The notes under the pieces: generated by a model
The model's input: only the letters and a program-made list of their open reading frames with translations
Database searches by the model: none
Told to the model about the DNA's origin: nothing
Origin: JAKQIM01 sp964633225
GTDB taxonomy: Bacteria > Chloroflexota > Anaerolineae > Anaerolineales > UBA4823
DNA: 14,755 bases
Direction of reading: 5' to 3'
NCBI GenBank assembly: GCA_964633225.1
Contig: CAZWFQ010000077.1
Span: forward strand, 1-14,755
Made by a program: the position numbers and the translations under genes
Part shown: one piece after another, positions 1 through 6,857 of the stretch
Position numbering within the stretch: the stretch's first letter is position 1
Layout: every line of letters starts with the position of its first letter

Positions 1-2547
1 AGGTATGAGTTCGAAAACCCATACGCCTGCTTGCGAGTACCGTGGTAAAAAAAGCCCGCTATCCAGCAATGCCTGGGGCGATAAGACACCGCCCCGACGG
101 CCAATATAAACAAAGCGAATTCCCTGCTCATTCAGGTAATTCCACAGGCTTTGGGTATCTTCACTGCGCTTGATCGTTTCTTCGCAGATGGTATTGACCT
201 TTTGGACAACTGCCGGGTCTCCCAGGCCATATATTTGTGGCGGGGGAATGTTCTGTATCCCGCTCAGAGACATGATCCAATACCCCCCATCCTGGCCCGC
301 ATACATTCCGTAAGCCCACAAGAACGGATTGGTCAGGACAGTCTCATCTTGGGGCAAATTGGCGTCCATCCAAGAGATGGCTTGCAAGTCTGCCTGACGG
401 GCCAAGAATGTTTCGGGGTTTAGGATGGGCAGCAATTGCCGTGCTCCAGCGAAAGCCACTGCCAGGCTTAGTGCAACCGTAACAATGGTCGCAGACCAGT
501 GCCACAAAGGCCTTGACGATATTTCAATCCAGCCGGTGACAAGCTCGCTGGCAAAGTACCCGGCGAGAACGGCAATCGGGACAAACAGCATGATGGCTAC
601 AGACGAGTTATTGATGTAACCACTGCCAGGCAATTGGATTGTATCGAGATTGGCCATCACGAATAAGAGCACAACCCAGGCGACCAAGACAATGCCAAAC
701 CGTTGGCGTTTCAAAATACTCCAAACCAGGCCTAATCCGGCTGCCGCCATGGCCTGACGGCCCAAAGCTGAGGTCAGGTAACGCCATGCAAAGTCACCGA
801 ATAATTCGGCATTTGGCGAGATGGCTGAGTTAATGTGGGATAGGAAGGTTCGTGCTACAGCAGGGACAAGCCAGGGTAGGCTGAGCAGGATCGCTGCTGC
901 CCCTGCCAGGGCGAGGTAAGCTGCTGCCCAACGTAATTTTTGGCCAAACAGGTGACGCTTCAAAGTTGTCTGGGCTAATAGATACGGCCCCAGTAAACAC
1001 AGCGCAAAGATGATGACGCGGTAATGCACCAGGAAAAGCCCGCCCAAGGCAATCCCAGACAAGAGAATTAACGCTGCTCTGTAAGCGGCTTCAGGGCGAT
1101 GTGTTTCTTTCACATTGGGACCTGTTATGGGTGAACTGTCAGCCAGCCATAAGCGAGCCAGCACAACCACAGCCGGCAAGATCAATAAGCCTGCCAGCTG
1201 TGTATATCGTCCCCAACTGGTGTAGTAGGCTGGCATTGGGGTCAAGAATCCGGTCACCAAGGCAGCAAATATTCCGGACAGGCGGTTTTGAGTCAGGCTC
1301 GTGGTCAGGGCATATAAGGCTACAGACATCAATGCATTGTGAATTTGCCCAACGATTAGCATGACGGCGGCCAGGTCAAGCCCAGAAATCCAGTGATACG
1401 CTGCAATATTTGCATGGTACCCGGCATGGTAGAAGTTTGGATCGACGTCTATGTAGGGCTGATAGGTTTGGGGCATTCCGCCTTGTTCTACAATCACGCG
1501 TGCAATCAAGGTGTGGTGAACTGAGTCGATCCAAGCTGGCAGGGCAAGATCTCGGATCATCGCCAGGCGCAGGCCCAGGGCGGCTATAAAAACGGCAACC
1601 AACGCTATGCCGGTAAGGCTAACATGCTTCTTGCGGCCCCATCTCTGGGTCGCGTTTATTTCAGCAGCATTGTTTTGTTGGCGAGGTGATCTTTTCTGGA
1701 TAAGATGCAGCGCAAACGCTTCTGCGGTCAAGATTGCGGCTGCTATGCGGACTCCGGTTCCGTCCCACTGCAACCCCAGTGTGGTGGTCCAAAGCATGAT
1801 GATAGGGGTGACGGCAAGGCTTAGGCCAATAGCCAATGCGGTTTGCTCGCCGCCATCCAGGCGGCGTTGCAAGCCTGTCAAATTCAGCAGCAGCCAGCCT
1901 GGCAAGAAGAGCACGGTTGCAAGCAGGAGAAAATCCCAGCCATGTCCCAACCAATATTTGGCATCATCTATGGCGGATTGTAAGTTGTAGTCATAGGTCA
2001 GGCGAAAGGCGATGTCGTTGGGGATGGGTTGGTCGTTTATATACGCCTGTCCATCTGGATAGGCATTCTCATCGCGACCGTAGACATGCAATAATACGGG
2101 GTGGTAGCTAGAAAGCTTGATGTAATAGGCCTGCCCGGGTGGGTCATCCAGAGAGGGAATATCAAAATGACGCGCAGACGTTTGGGATAGCCCCGATGTG
2201 TTGAAAGTGGTACTAAAAATAGGGAATACAAAATCGCCGGCCCGAAACAACTGCAGCGATACGGTTTTTCCGGGCTCTGTATCGCTGCTGAACCATAGCG
2301 TAATCCCGTTCAGGCGCCCCCGTCGAGAAACAAAGGACTGCCCTACGGTTTGACTGTCGGAAACGCTGCCTATAAGCTTGGTGTAATTGTCTTGCGCCGA
2401 TTCGGGGTCGTTGATGGTTACGCATCCACTCAGAAAGATCGAGAGTAAGACGACTATCAATCCGATGGATCGAGCGCTCCAATTATTACCCAAATAGGGA
2501 TGCGCCGATTTGTGAGCGGAGTTATCTCCAGGCTTACTTGCCCACAT
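1..2547 (-). CDS. Large polytopic membrane protein, GT-C glycosyltransferase-like (3' end beyond window)
   Basis: The reading frame is open from an ATG at 2547 to the left edge, 849 codons with no stop, so the C-terminus is missing. Residues 28-41 are hydrophobic and end in a lipobox (LSGC, Cys42). Residues 43-185 are polar and beta-rich, probably an outside beta-sandwich. From about 203 to 700 there are some ten hydrophobic segments. The loop after the one at 311-330 has an acidic His-rich motif (WIDSVHH, Asp341) placed like the catalytic Asp of GT-C enzymes. Residues 720-849 are soluble and resemble C-terminal domains of such enzymes. A lipid-linked-sugar transferase of the cell surface is therefore an inference; a membrane protein of unknown function is the safe call. 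The ATG overlaps the prfB end by 14 bases, suggesting translational coupling. A TTG at 2493 is an alternative start that would give a classic 24-residue lipoprotein signal. Confidence 0.8.
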   Translation of the reverse strand, partial: MWASKPGDNSAHKSAHPYLGNNWSARSIGLIVVLLSIFLSGCVTINDPESAQDNYTKLIGSVSDSQTVGQSFVSRRGRLNGITLWFSSDTEPGKTVSLQLFRAGDFVFPIFSTTFNTSGLSQTSARHFDIPSLDDPPGQAYYIKLSSYHPVLLHVYGRDENAYPDGQAYINDQPIPNDIAFRLTYDYNLQSAIDDAKYWLGHGWDFLLLATVLFLPGWLLLNLTGLQRRLDGGEQTALAIGLSLAVTPIIMLWTTTLGLQWDGTGVRIAAAILTAEAFALHLIQKRSPRQQNNAAEINATQRWGRKKHVSLTGIALVAVFIAALGLRLAMIRDLALPAWIDSVHHTLIARVIVEQGGMPQTYQPYIDVDPNFYHAGYHANIAAYHWISGLDLAAVMLIVGQIHNALMSVALYALTTSLTQNRLSGIFAALVTGFLTPMPAYYTSWGRYTQLAGLLILPAVVVLARLWLADSSPITGPNVKETHRPEAAYRAALILLSGIALGGLFLVHYRVIIFALCLLGPYLLAQTTLKRHLFGQKLRWAAAYLALAGAAAILLSLPWLVPAVARTFLSHINSAISPNAELFGDFAWRYLTSALGRQAMAAAGLGLVWSILKRQRFGIVLVAWVVLLFVMANLDTIQLPGSGYINNSSVAIMLFVPIAVLAGYFASELVTGWIEISSRPLWHWSATIVTVALSLAVAFAGARQLLPILNPETFLARQADLQAISWMDANLPQDETVLTNPFLWAYGMYAGQDGGYWIMSLSGIQNIPPPQIYGLGDPAVVQKVNTICEETIKRSEDTQSLWNYLNEQGIRFVYIGRRGGVLSPQALLDSGLFLPRYSQAGVWVFELIP

Positions 2548-3620
2548 TTTCTCGCAGGTAGGCCTCAATAAAGCCATCCAATGCTCCGTTTAACACCCCT
2601 TGGGCATTTCCCACCTCATAATCTGTGCGGTGGTCCTTCACCATTTGATATGGATGCAAAACGTACGAGCGGATCTGGCTGCCCCATTCCGCTTTGGTGT
2701 ATTCACCACGGATCTCTGCTAATTCTTCAACTTGCTGTTCTTCTTTCAACTCTAGCAGGCGGGCTTTCAATACCCGCATGGCATTTTCCCGGTTCTGCAT
2801 CTGAGAACGTTCGTTTTGGCAGGTGACCACTAGCCCGGTAGGAATGTGGGTGAGGCGCACCGCAGTGGCATTCTTTTGTACATTTTGGCCGCCCGCGCCT
2901 GATGACCGGTAGACATCAACACGGATATCATTGGAATCTACCGCTATATCGTATTCTTCTTCTACCTGGGGCAGCACTTCTACCAATGCAAAGGATGTGT
3001 GCCTGCGGTGGGCAGCGTCAAAGGGAGACAGCCGCACCAGGCGATGAACACCCTTCTCAGGCCTGAGGTAACCATATGCATGGCGTCCATTGACGGCAAT
3101 GGTCACGCTTTTTACGCCAGCCTCTTCACCTTCGCTCAAGTCGAGCACGTCTGCTTCAAAGCCTTTGTTTTCGGCCCATCGTAAGTACATGCGCTGGAGC
3201 ATTTCTACCCAGTCTTGAGCGTCGACTCCTCCGGCGCCAGCGTGAATGGCCAGGAGGGCATTGCCGTGATCGTATTTCCCTGACAACATGGCTTCGAATT
3301 CACGCTGCTCTAGCTCGGTTTCAAGTAATTGGCATTCGGTCTCTAGATCCGGCAGCAGGTTATCATCGCCCATTTGGGCTAATTCGGAAGCATCGACAGC
3401 GCGCTGGCGCACTTTTAACCAATTCTCTACTTCTTCGCGTAAAACCGCCATGCGTTTCATTACCTTTTGCGCCTGGTCGGGGTACTGCCAAAAATCGGGG
3501 TCTTCGGATTGGGTTTGGAGTTCTGTTAGCTCGGCTTGTAGGCTAGCCAAGTCAAAGACGCACCCATAAATTTTCGAATCGTTCCACGCAGATGTTCAGA
3601 CGGTTGATTAATTCTTGCAT
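2534..3620 (-). CDS. prfB: Peptide chain release factor 2 (RF2), expressed by programmed +1 frameshift
   Basis: RF2 recognises UGA and UAA stop codons and triggers peptide release on the ribosome. Translation starts at ATG 3620 (MQELINRL...), runs 22 codons to CTT TGA C at 3557-3551, then must slip +1 to continue as ...VRL-DLASLQAEL.... The product is then 361 residues, close to E. coli RF2 (365). The shifted frame holds the UGA-reading SPF motif (about residues 198-200) and the catalytic GGQ loop (about 243-245, in SSGAGGQNVQ). Reading only from the TTG at 3550 would lose the N-terminal helix, so the frameshifted form is the real gene. It lies 18 bases after ftsY, with a weak GAGAGA ribosome site, and overlaps the following membrane-protein gene. 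The frameshift makes synthesis self-limiting: ample RF2 terminates at the internal UGA. Confidence 0.96.
3551..3565 (-). promoter_or_regulatory. prfB programmed +1 frameshift site
   Basis: On the minus strand the site reads GGGTG-CGT-CTT-TGA-C. The slippery CTT codon sits before an in-frame TGA followed by C, the poor termination context known from RF2 genes. An internal Shine-Dalgarno-like GGGTG (3565-3561) lies three bases before CTT, the same spacing as in E. coli prfB. It pairs less perfectly with the anti-SD than the E. coli version does. Slipping one base joins Leu22 to Asp23 and restores the RF2 frame. Confidence 0.95.
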
Positions 3621-3626
3621 GATCTT

Positions 3627-3638
3627 TCTCTCGAGAGA
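3627..3638. repeat. 12-base perfect palindrome in the ftsY-prfB gap
   Basis: TCTCTCGAGAGA is its own reverse complement and fills most of the 18-base gap between the ftsY stop and the prfB ATG. Its GAGAGA half is the only candidate ribosome binding site for prfB, six bases before the ATG. In RNA it could form only a short 4-bp hairpin with a TCGA loop, so a regulatory role is speculative. Confidence 0.5.
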
Positions 3639-4550
3639 TTAGTTTTCCTGGATGATGCCATCGATAAACCCGTTGGGGTCAAATGGCTGCAGGTCTTCGG
3701 GACGCTCGCCTAAGCCAGCGTATAAAATTGGCAGCCCCAACTCTTTTTGAATGGCAAAGGCCATTCCACCGCGGGCAGAAGAATCGAGCTTGGCCAGGAT
3801 CACACCGGTTATTTTGACGGCATCTTTAAAGGCGCGGGCTTGCTGCAGCGCGTTTTGGCCTGTGGTGGCATCCATCACAAGCCAGACCGCGTGCGGTGCA
3901 CCTGGCATGGCTTTACCCAACACGCGGTGAACCTTCTTGAGTTCTTCCATTAGGTTGTAGCGCGTATGCAAGCGCCCAGCCGTGTCGATGAGTGCCAGGT
4001 CGGCGTTACGCGCCTGGGCAGCCTGAACGGTGTCGTAGGCAACGGCCCCTGCATCGCCGCCTGCCTGGCCGGTGATGATCGGGATATTTAACCGCTCTGA
4101 CCAAACTTGGAGCTGATCCACTGCTGCAGCGCGGTATGTATCGGCAGCCCCTAAGATTACTTTTTTCCCTTGTTGGGTAAAGTGCCGCCCAAGCTTAGCA
4201 ATAGAAGTCGTTTTGCCAGAACCATTAACCCCTACGATCATGATCACCGTAGGATTTGCTGAAAAATCAATGCTGGGCGGTGTATCCAGGCGTTTGCGCA
4301 GTTCGCGGTGTAGCGCAATTTTTAAATCACTTGCTTTGACAAGGCCTTCGCTCTCCACACATTCTTCTAGGGCATCCAAAACAGAAGCCGTTGTTTCCAC
4401 GCCCAGGTCAGCCTGGATAAGCAAGGCTTCTAGATCATCCCAGGTTTCGTCTGTGATCTCTGTTGCCCCAAGCAAGGTGGCAATTTGCCCAAAAGCAGCC
4501 TTGCTTGTACGAGACAACCCTTCTTTCCATTTGGAGAAAAAATTATTCAT
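3639..4550 (-). CDS. ftsY: Signal recognition particle receptor FtsY
   Basis: FtsY is the membrane-associated SRP GTPase that docks ribosome-SRP complexes at the translocon. The 303-residue product has the helical N domain (about 1-95) and the NG GTPase domain. The P-loop GVNGSGKTTSIAKL is at 107-120, the DTYRAAAVDQL insertion-box motif at 137-147, DTAGRLHT at 189-196, and the G4/closing region AKLDSSARGG at 253-262. It lacks the long acidic A domain of E. coli FtsY, which is usual outside Proteobacteria. G4 reads AKLD rather than the usual TKLD, a small departure. MNNFFSKWKEG is a natural FtsY start. No Shine-Dalgarno precedes it, and an extended -10 element lies six bases upstream, so the message may be leaderless. 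It is the first gene of an ftsY-prfB-membrane protein operon. Confidence 0.97.
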   Translation of the reverse strand: MNNFFSKWKEGLSRTSKAAFGQIATLLGATEITDETWDDLEALLIQADLGVETTASVLDALEECVESEGLVKASDLKIALHRELRKRLDTPPSIDFSANPTVIMIVGVNGSGKTTSIAKLGRHFTQQGKKVILGAADTYRAAAVDQLQVWSERLNIPIITGQAGGDAGAVAYDTVQAAQARNADLALIDTAGRLHTRYNLMEELKKVHRVLGKAMPGAPHAVWLVMDATTGQNALQQARAFKDAVKITGVILAKLDSSARGGMAFAIQKELGLPILYAGLGERPEDLQPFDPNGFIDGIIQEN

Positions 4551-4556
4551 CGCCGC

Positions 4557-4565
4557 ATTATATCA
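4557..4565 (-). promoter_or_regulatory. Extended -10 promoter element for ftsY
   Basis: The minus strand reads TGATATAAT, a perfect TATAAT with the TGn extension that can replace a -35 box. No good -35 hexamer stands 16-18 bases upstream. The hexamer ends six bases before the ftsY ATG, so transcription should begin at or within a base or two of the start codon. Confidence 0.6.
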
Positions 4566-4585
4566 CGTGCGTTCATTGTCCCGGT

Positions 4586-4591
4586 TATAAT
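4586..4591 (+). promoter_or_regulatory. -10 box of the mtnA operon
   Basis: A perfect TATAAT lies 28 bases before the mtnA ATG, leaving room for a leader of about 20 bases that includes the ribosome site. The -35 region is poor: ATCACG at 4562-4567, with an 18-base spacer, matches three of six consensus bases and overlaps the opposing ftsY -10. The two promoters are back to back, so their use may be mutually exclusive. Confidence 0.5.
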
Positions 4592-4606
4592 ACAGTCAAT
4601 CATTTT

Positions 4607-4612
4607 GAGGAG
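4607..4612 (+). promoter_or_regulatory. Ribosome binding site of mtnA
   Basis: GAGGAG stands seven bases before the ATG at 4620. It decides the start against the longer in-frame opening at 4485, which would run back into the ftsY coding region. Confidence 0.85.
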
Positions 4613-4619
4613 AATCTAC

Positions 4620-5666
4620 ATGTCAGAATACTTCACCATTCGATGGCTTGACGGCCATGTACAGATGATTGATCAACGTTTACTGCCGCAGGAGGTTGTA
4701 TACCGGGATTACGTTGATGTCGAAGGGGTGGCTGATGCAATCCACACGATGGTTATCCGTGGAGCGCCAGCGATTGGTGCCGCGGCTGGTTATGGCTTAG
4801 CACTTGCTGCCTGGTGGTGCCGTGCCGGAGACTTTGTTTCGATGCATGCGGAGCTCGACCGCGCTGCTAATGTGCTGCGGGCTTCTCGTCCAACGGCAGT
4901 AAATTTGTTTTGGGCCATTGAACGAGTTCTTCGAGCGGTCGATGGAAGCTCTCCTGATAACGTTGATCATATGCGAGAGGTTGTGTTGATAGAAGCCCAG
5001 AAAATTGCCGATGAAGATGTTCAGATTAACCGGCAAATAGGCTTGAATGGCCAAGCCCTGGTGCCTGATGGGGCGCGCATTTTCCACCACTGTAATACCG
5101 GTGCTTTGGCAACGGTGGGTTATGGTACCGCCCTGGGCGTGATCCGCTCAGCTCACGAGCACGGCAAGAAGATCCATGTGTATGTGGACGAGACCCGTCC
5201 GCGTTTGCAGGGAGCGCGCCTGACATCTTGGGAACTGGAGCAGTTGGGCATTCCACATACGGTTGTTGTTGATGGGGCCTCAGGGCACATCATGCGGACA
5301 ATGGGTGCGGATTTATGCCTGGTTGGCTGCGATCGAATAGCGGCAAATGGTGACGTGGCCAACAAGATTGGGACTTATAATTTGGCTTTGGCGGCGCACG
5401 CCCATGGGGTGCCTTTATATAGTGTTGGGCCCACATCAACCGTTGATCTGGCAACCCCCAACGGCGATGCCATTTCCATTGAAGAGCGCCCGGCGCGCGA
5501 GGTGACGCATGTGGGTGAATGTCAAATCACGCCTGATGGGATCCGAGTGGCAAATCCGTCTTTTGATGTTACACCAGCGCGTTACGTGACCGCCATTATC
5601 ACTGAAAAGGGAATTGCTTGTCCGCCATATTTAGAGAGCCTGGCTGGCTTAAAGAAAGGGAATTAA
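4620..5666 (+). CDS. mtnA: S-methyl-5-thioribose-1-phosphate isomerase (MtnA)
   Basis: MtnA converts 5-methylthioribose-1-phosphate to methylthioribulose-1-phosphate in the cytosolic methionine salvage pathway. The 348-residue product matches the family length. Visible motifs are RGAPAIG (47-53), HHCNTGALATVGYGTALGV (156-174) with the catalytic Cys158, DETRPRLQGARLTSWEL (190-206), and GCDRIAANGDVANKIGTY (236-253) with the catalytic Asp238. These correspond to Cys160 and Asp240 of the B. subtilis enzyme. Related eIF2B-fold isomerases act on ribose-1,5-bisphosphate or 5-deoxyribose phosphate, so the substrate is the likeliest reading rather than proven. No other salvage gene is in the window. 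It heads the rightward operon and moaC follows after five bases. Confidence 0.93.
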   Translation: MSEYFTIRWLDGHVQMIDQRLLPQEVVYRDYVDVEGVADAIHTMVIRGAPAIGAAAGYGLALAAWWCRAGDFVSMHAELDRAANVLRASRPTAVNLFWAIERVLRAVDGSSPDNVDHMREVVLIEAQKIADEDVQINRQIGLNGQALVPDGARIFHHCNTGALATVGYGTALGVIRSAHEHGKKIHVYVDETRPRLQGARLTSWELEQLGIPHTVVVDGASGHIMRTMGADLCLVGCDRIAANGDVANKIGTYNLALAAHAHGVPLYSVGPTSTVDLATPNGDAISIEERPAREVTHVGECQITPDGIRVANPSFDVTPARYVTAIITEKGIACPPYLESLAGLKKGN

Positions 5667-5671
5667 GACGC

Positions 5672-6151
5672 ATGCCTACGAGCTTAACGCACTTGGACGA
5701 ATCTGGCCGTGTTCAGATGGTGGATGTCGGTGGCAAATCAGATAGTGAGCGTACAGCAATTGCACAGGGAGAGGTGCAAATGCGAATTGAAACCTTCGCC
5801 TTGATCCAAGATGGTGCGCTCAAAAAAGGGGATGTGTTGGCGGTGGCTCGGTTGGCCGGGATCATGGCTGCCAAACGTGCCGCCGAATTGATTCCTCTTT
5901 GCCACCCCCTGGCTTTGACCCACATCCAGGTGGACGTAAACCTGGATCACAACTTGCCAGGTGTACAAATCCGTGCAACGGTGCGAACGATTGGCAAGAC
6001 AGGTGTAGAGATGGAGGCTTTGACCGCGGTAAGCGTGGCGGCTTTGACAGTATATGATATGGCAAAGGCCGCTGAGAAGACGATGCGCATTCAGAATATC
6101 CGCCTTGTTGAAAAGCATGGTGGGCGCAGTGGGGATATTTATAATGAATAA
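5672..6151 (+). CDS. moaC: Cyclic pyranopterin monophosphate synthase MoaC
   Basis: MoaC turns the MoaA product (3',8-cyclo-7,8-dihydro-GTP) into cyclic pyranopterin monophosphate, the first stable intermediate of molybdenum cofactor synthesis. The product is 159 residues, the standard length. It begins THLDESGRVQMVDVGGK (6-22), carries KRAAELIPLCHPLAL (68-82), and has TGVEMEALTAVSVAALTVYDMAKA (110-133). Asp129 and Lys132 there align with catalytic Asp128 and Lys131 of E. coli. The start at 5672 gives the usual MoaC N-terminus; an upstream in-frame codon at 5618 would overlap mtnA. A purine-rich AAAGAAAGGG lies 11 bases upstream. The stop region overlaps the next gene by eight bases (ATGAATAA), so the two are probably translationally coupled. 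MoaA is not in the window. Confidence 0.96.
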   Translation: MPTSLTHLDESGRVQMVDVGGKSDSERTAIAQGEVQMRIETFALIQDGALKKGDVLAVARLAGIMAAKRAAELIPLCHPLALTHIQVDVNLDHNLPGVQIRATVRTIGKTGVEMEALTAVSVAALTVYDMAKAAEKTMRIQNIRLVEKHGGRSGDIYNE

Positions 6152-6854
6152 TTCGGTCAAGGTTTTATTCTTTGCCACCTTCCGTGATTTGGCGGGCGTT
6201 AAGGAGACGATTCTGGAATACCCGCCAGAGGCAAGCGTTTGCGATGTACGCAGTCTTTTGGCAGCGAGATTCCCGGCTCTGTCGGCATCGATTGGTTCAG
6301 CATTGGTGGCTGTCAATCAGCAGTATGCCTTTGACGAAGACATCATACCGAGCCAGGCTGAAATCGCTATCTTCCCACCGGTTAGTGGTGGATCAGCGGA
6401 TGCCCCAACGATTGTCTCAGTGACGAAGCAAGCATTTGACCTGAATGCCTTGCTGAGCCAGGTGACTTTGCCAACAACGGGAGCAGCATGCTTTTTCACT
6501 GGGATGGTGAGGGGAATCACCCAGAGCGTTGATCCCCATGAGACTTTGTCTCTGGAGTATGATGCCTACCTGCCCATGGCCGAGGAAAAAATGCGCCAGA
6601 TTGCAGGGGAGATCCGGCTGCGCTGGCCTGACGTGCAAGCGATTGCGATCGTCCAGCGGATTGGCCATTTGGAACCTGGTGCACCGACGGTTGTGATTGC
6701 CTGTTCGTCTGCGCATCGCGACTTGGGCGTGTTTGAGGCCGCTCGCTACGGTATTGATCGCCTGAAAGAGATTGTGCCGGTATGGAAGAAGGAGATTGGC
6801 CCCCGGGGAGAAACCTGGGTGGAAGGTGATTACACGCCCAAGCCGGGAGAGTAA
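6144..6854 (+). CDS. moaX: MoaD-MoaE fusion: molybdopterin synthase, both subunits in one chain (MoaX type)
   Basis: Molybdopterin synthase inserts two sulfurs into cyclic pyranopterin monophosphate. The small subunit (MoaD) carries a C-terminal Gly-Gly thiocarboxylate and the large subunit (MoaE) holds the active site. Here a 236-residue chain joins them. Residues 1-83 are a ubiquitin-like MoaD domain ending PPVSGG, and residues about 90-236 are MoaE, with FFTGMVRG (117-124), LEYDAY (137-142), RIGHLEPGAP (172-181), SAHR (189-192) and the Lys-rich VPVWKKEIGP (211-220). The Gly-Gly is internal, so sulfur loading would need cleavage after Gly83, as known for mycobacterial MoaX. The start at 6144 overlaps the moaC end. 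An in-frame ATG at 6054 would add 30 moaC-shadow residues and is rejected. Confidence 0.94.
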   Translation: MNNSVKVLFFATFRDLAGVKETILEYPPEASVCDVRSLLAARFPALSASIGSALVAVNQQYAFDEDIIPSQAEIAIFPPVSGGSADAPTIVSVTKQAFDLNALLSQVTLPTTGAACFFTGMVRGITQSVDPHETLSLEYDAYLPMAEEKMRQIAGEIRLRWPDVQAIAIVQRIGHLEPGAPTVVIACSSAHRDLGVFEAARYGIDRLKEIVPVWKKEIGPRGETWVEGDYTPKPGE

Positions 6855-6857
6855 GCT

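Noticed and set aside
1607..1990. 127-codon plus-strand frame and other small frames in 151-2482
   Set aside because: All lie within the large minus-strand membrane-protein gene, which is open through 849 codons.
2534..3550. RF2 as a truncated or pseudogenised frame
   Set aside because: The missing N-terminus is present upstream in the other frame and joined through a classic CTT TGA C frameshift site.
4564..4569. CACGTG palindrome as a regulator binding site
   Set aside because: A single six-base palindrome is expected by chance and no second copy was noticed nearby.
4485..4619. 45-codon N-terminal extension of mtnA
   Set aside because: It runs antisense through the start of ftsY, has no family similarity, and a strong GAGGAG ribosome site marks the ATG at 4620.
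5738..6316. 192-codon minus-strand open frame
   Set aside because: It is antisense to moaC and moaX and its product looks like low-quality shadow sequence.
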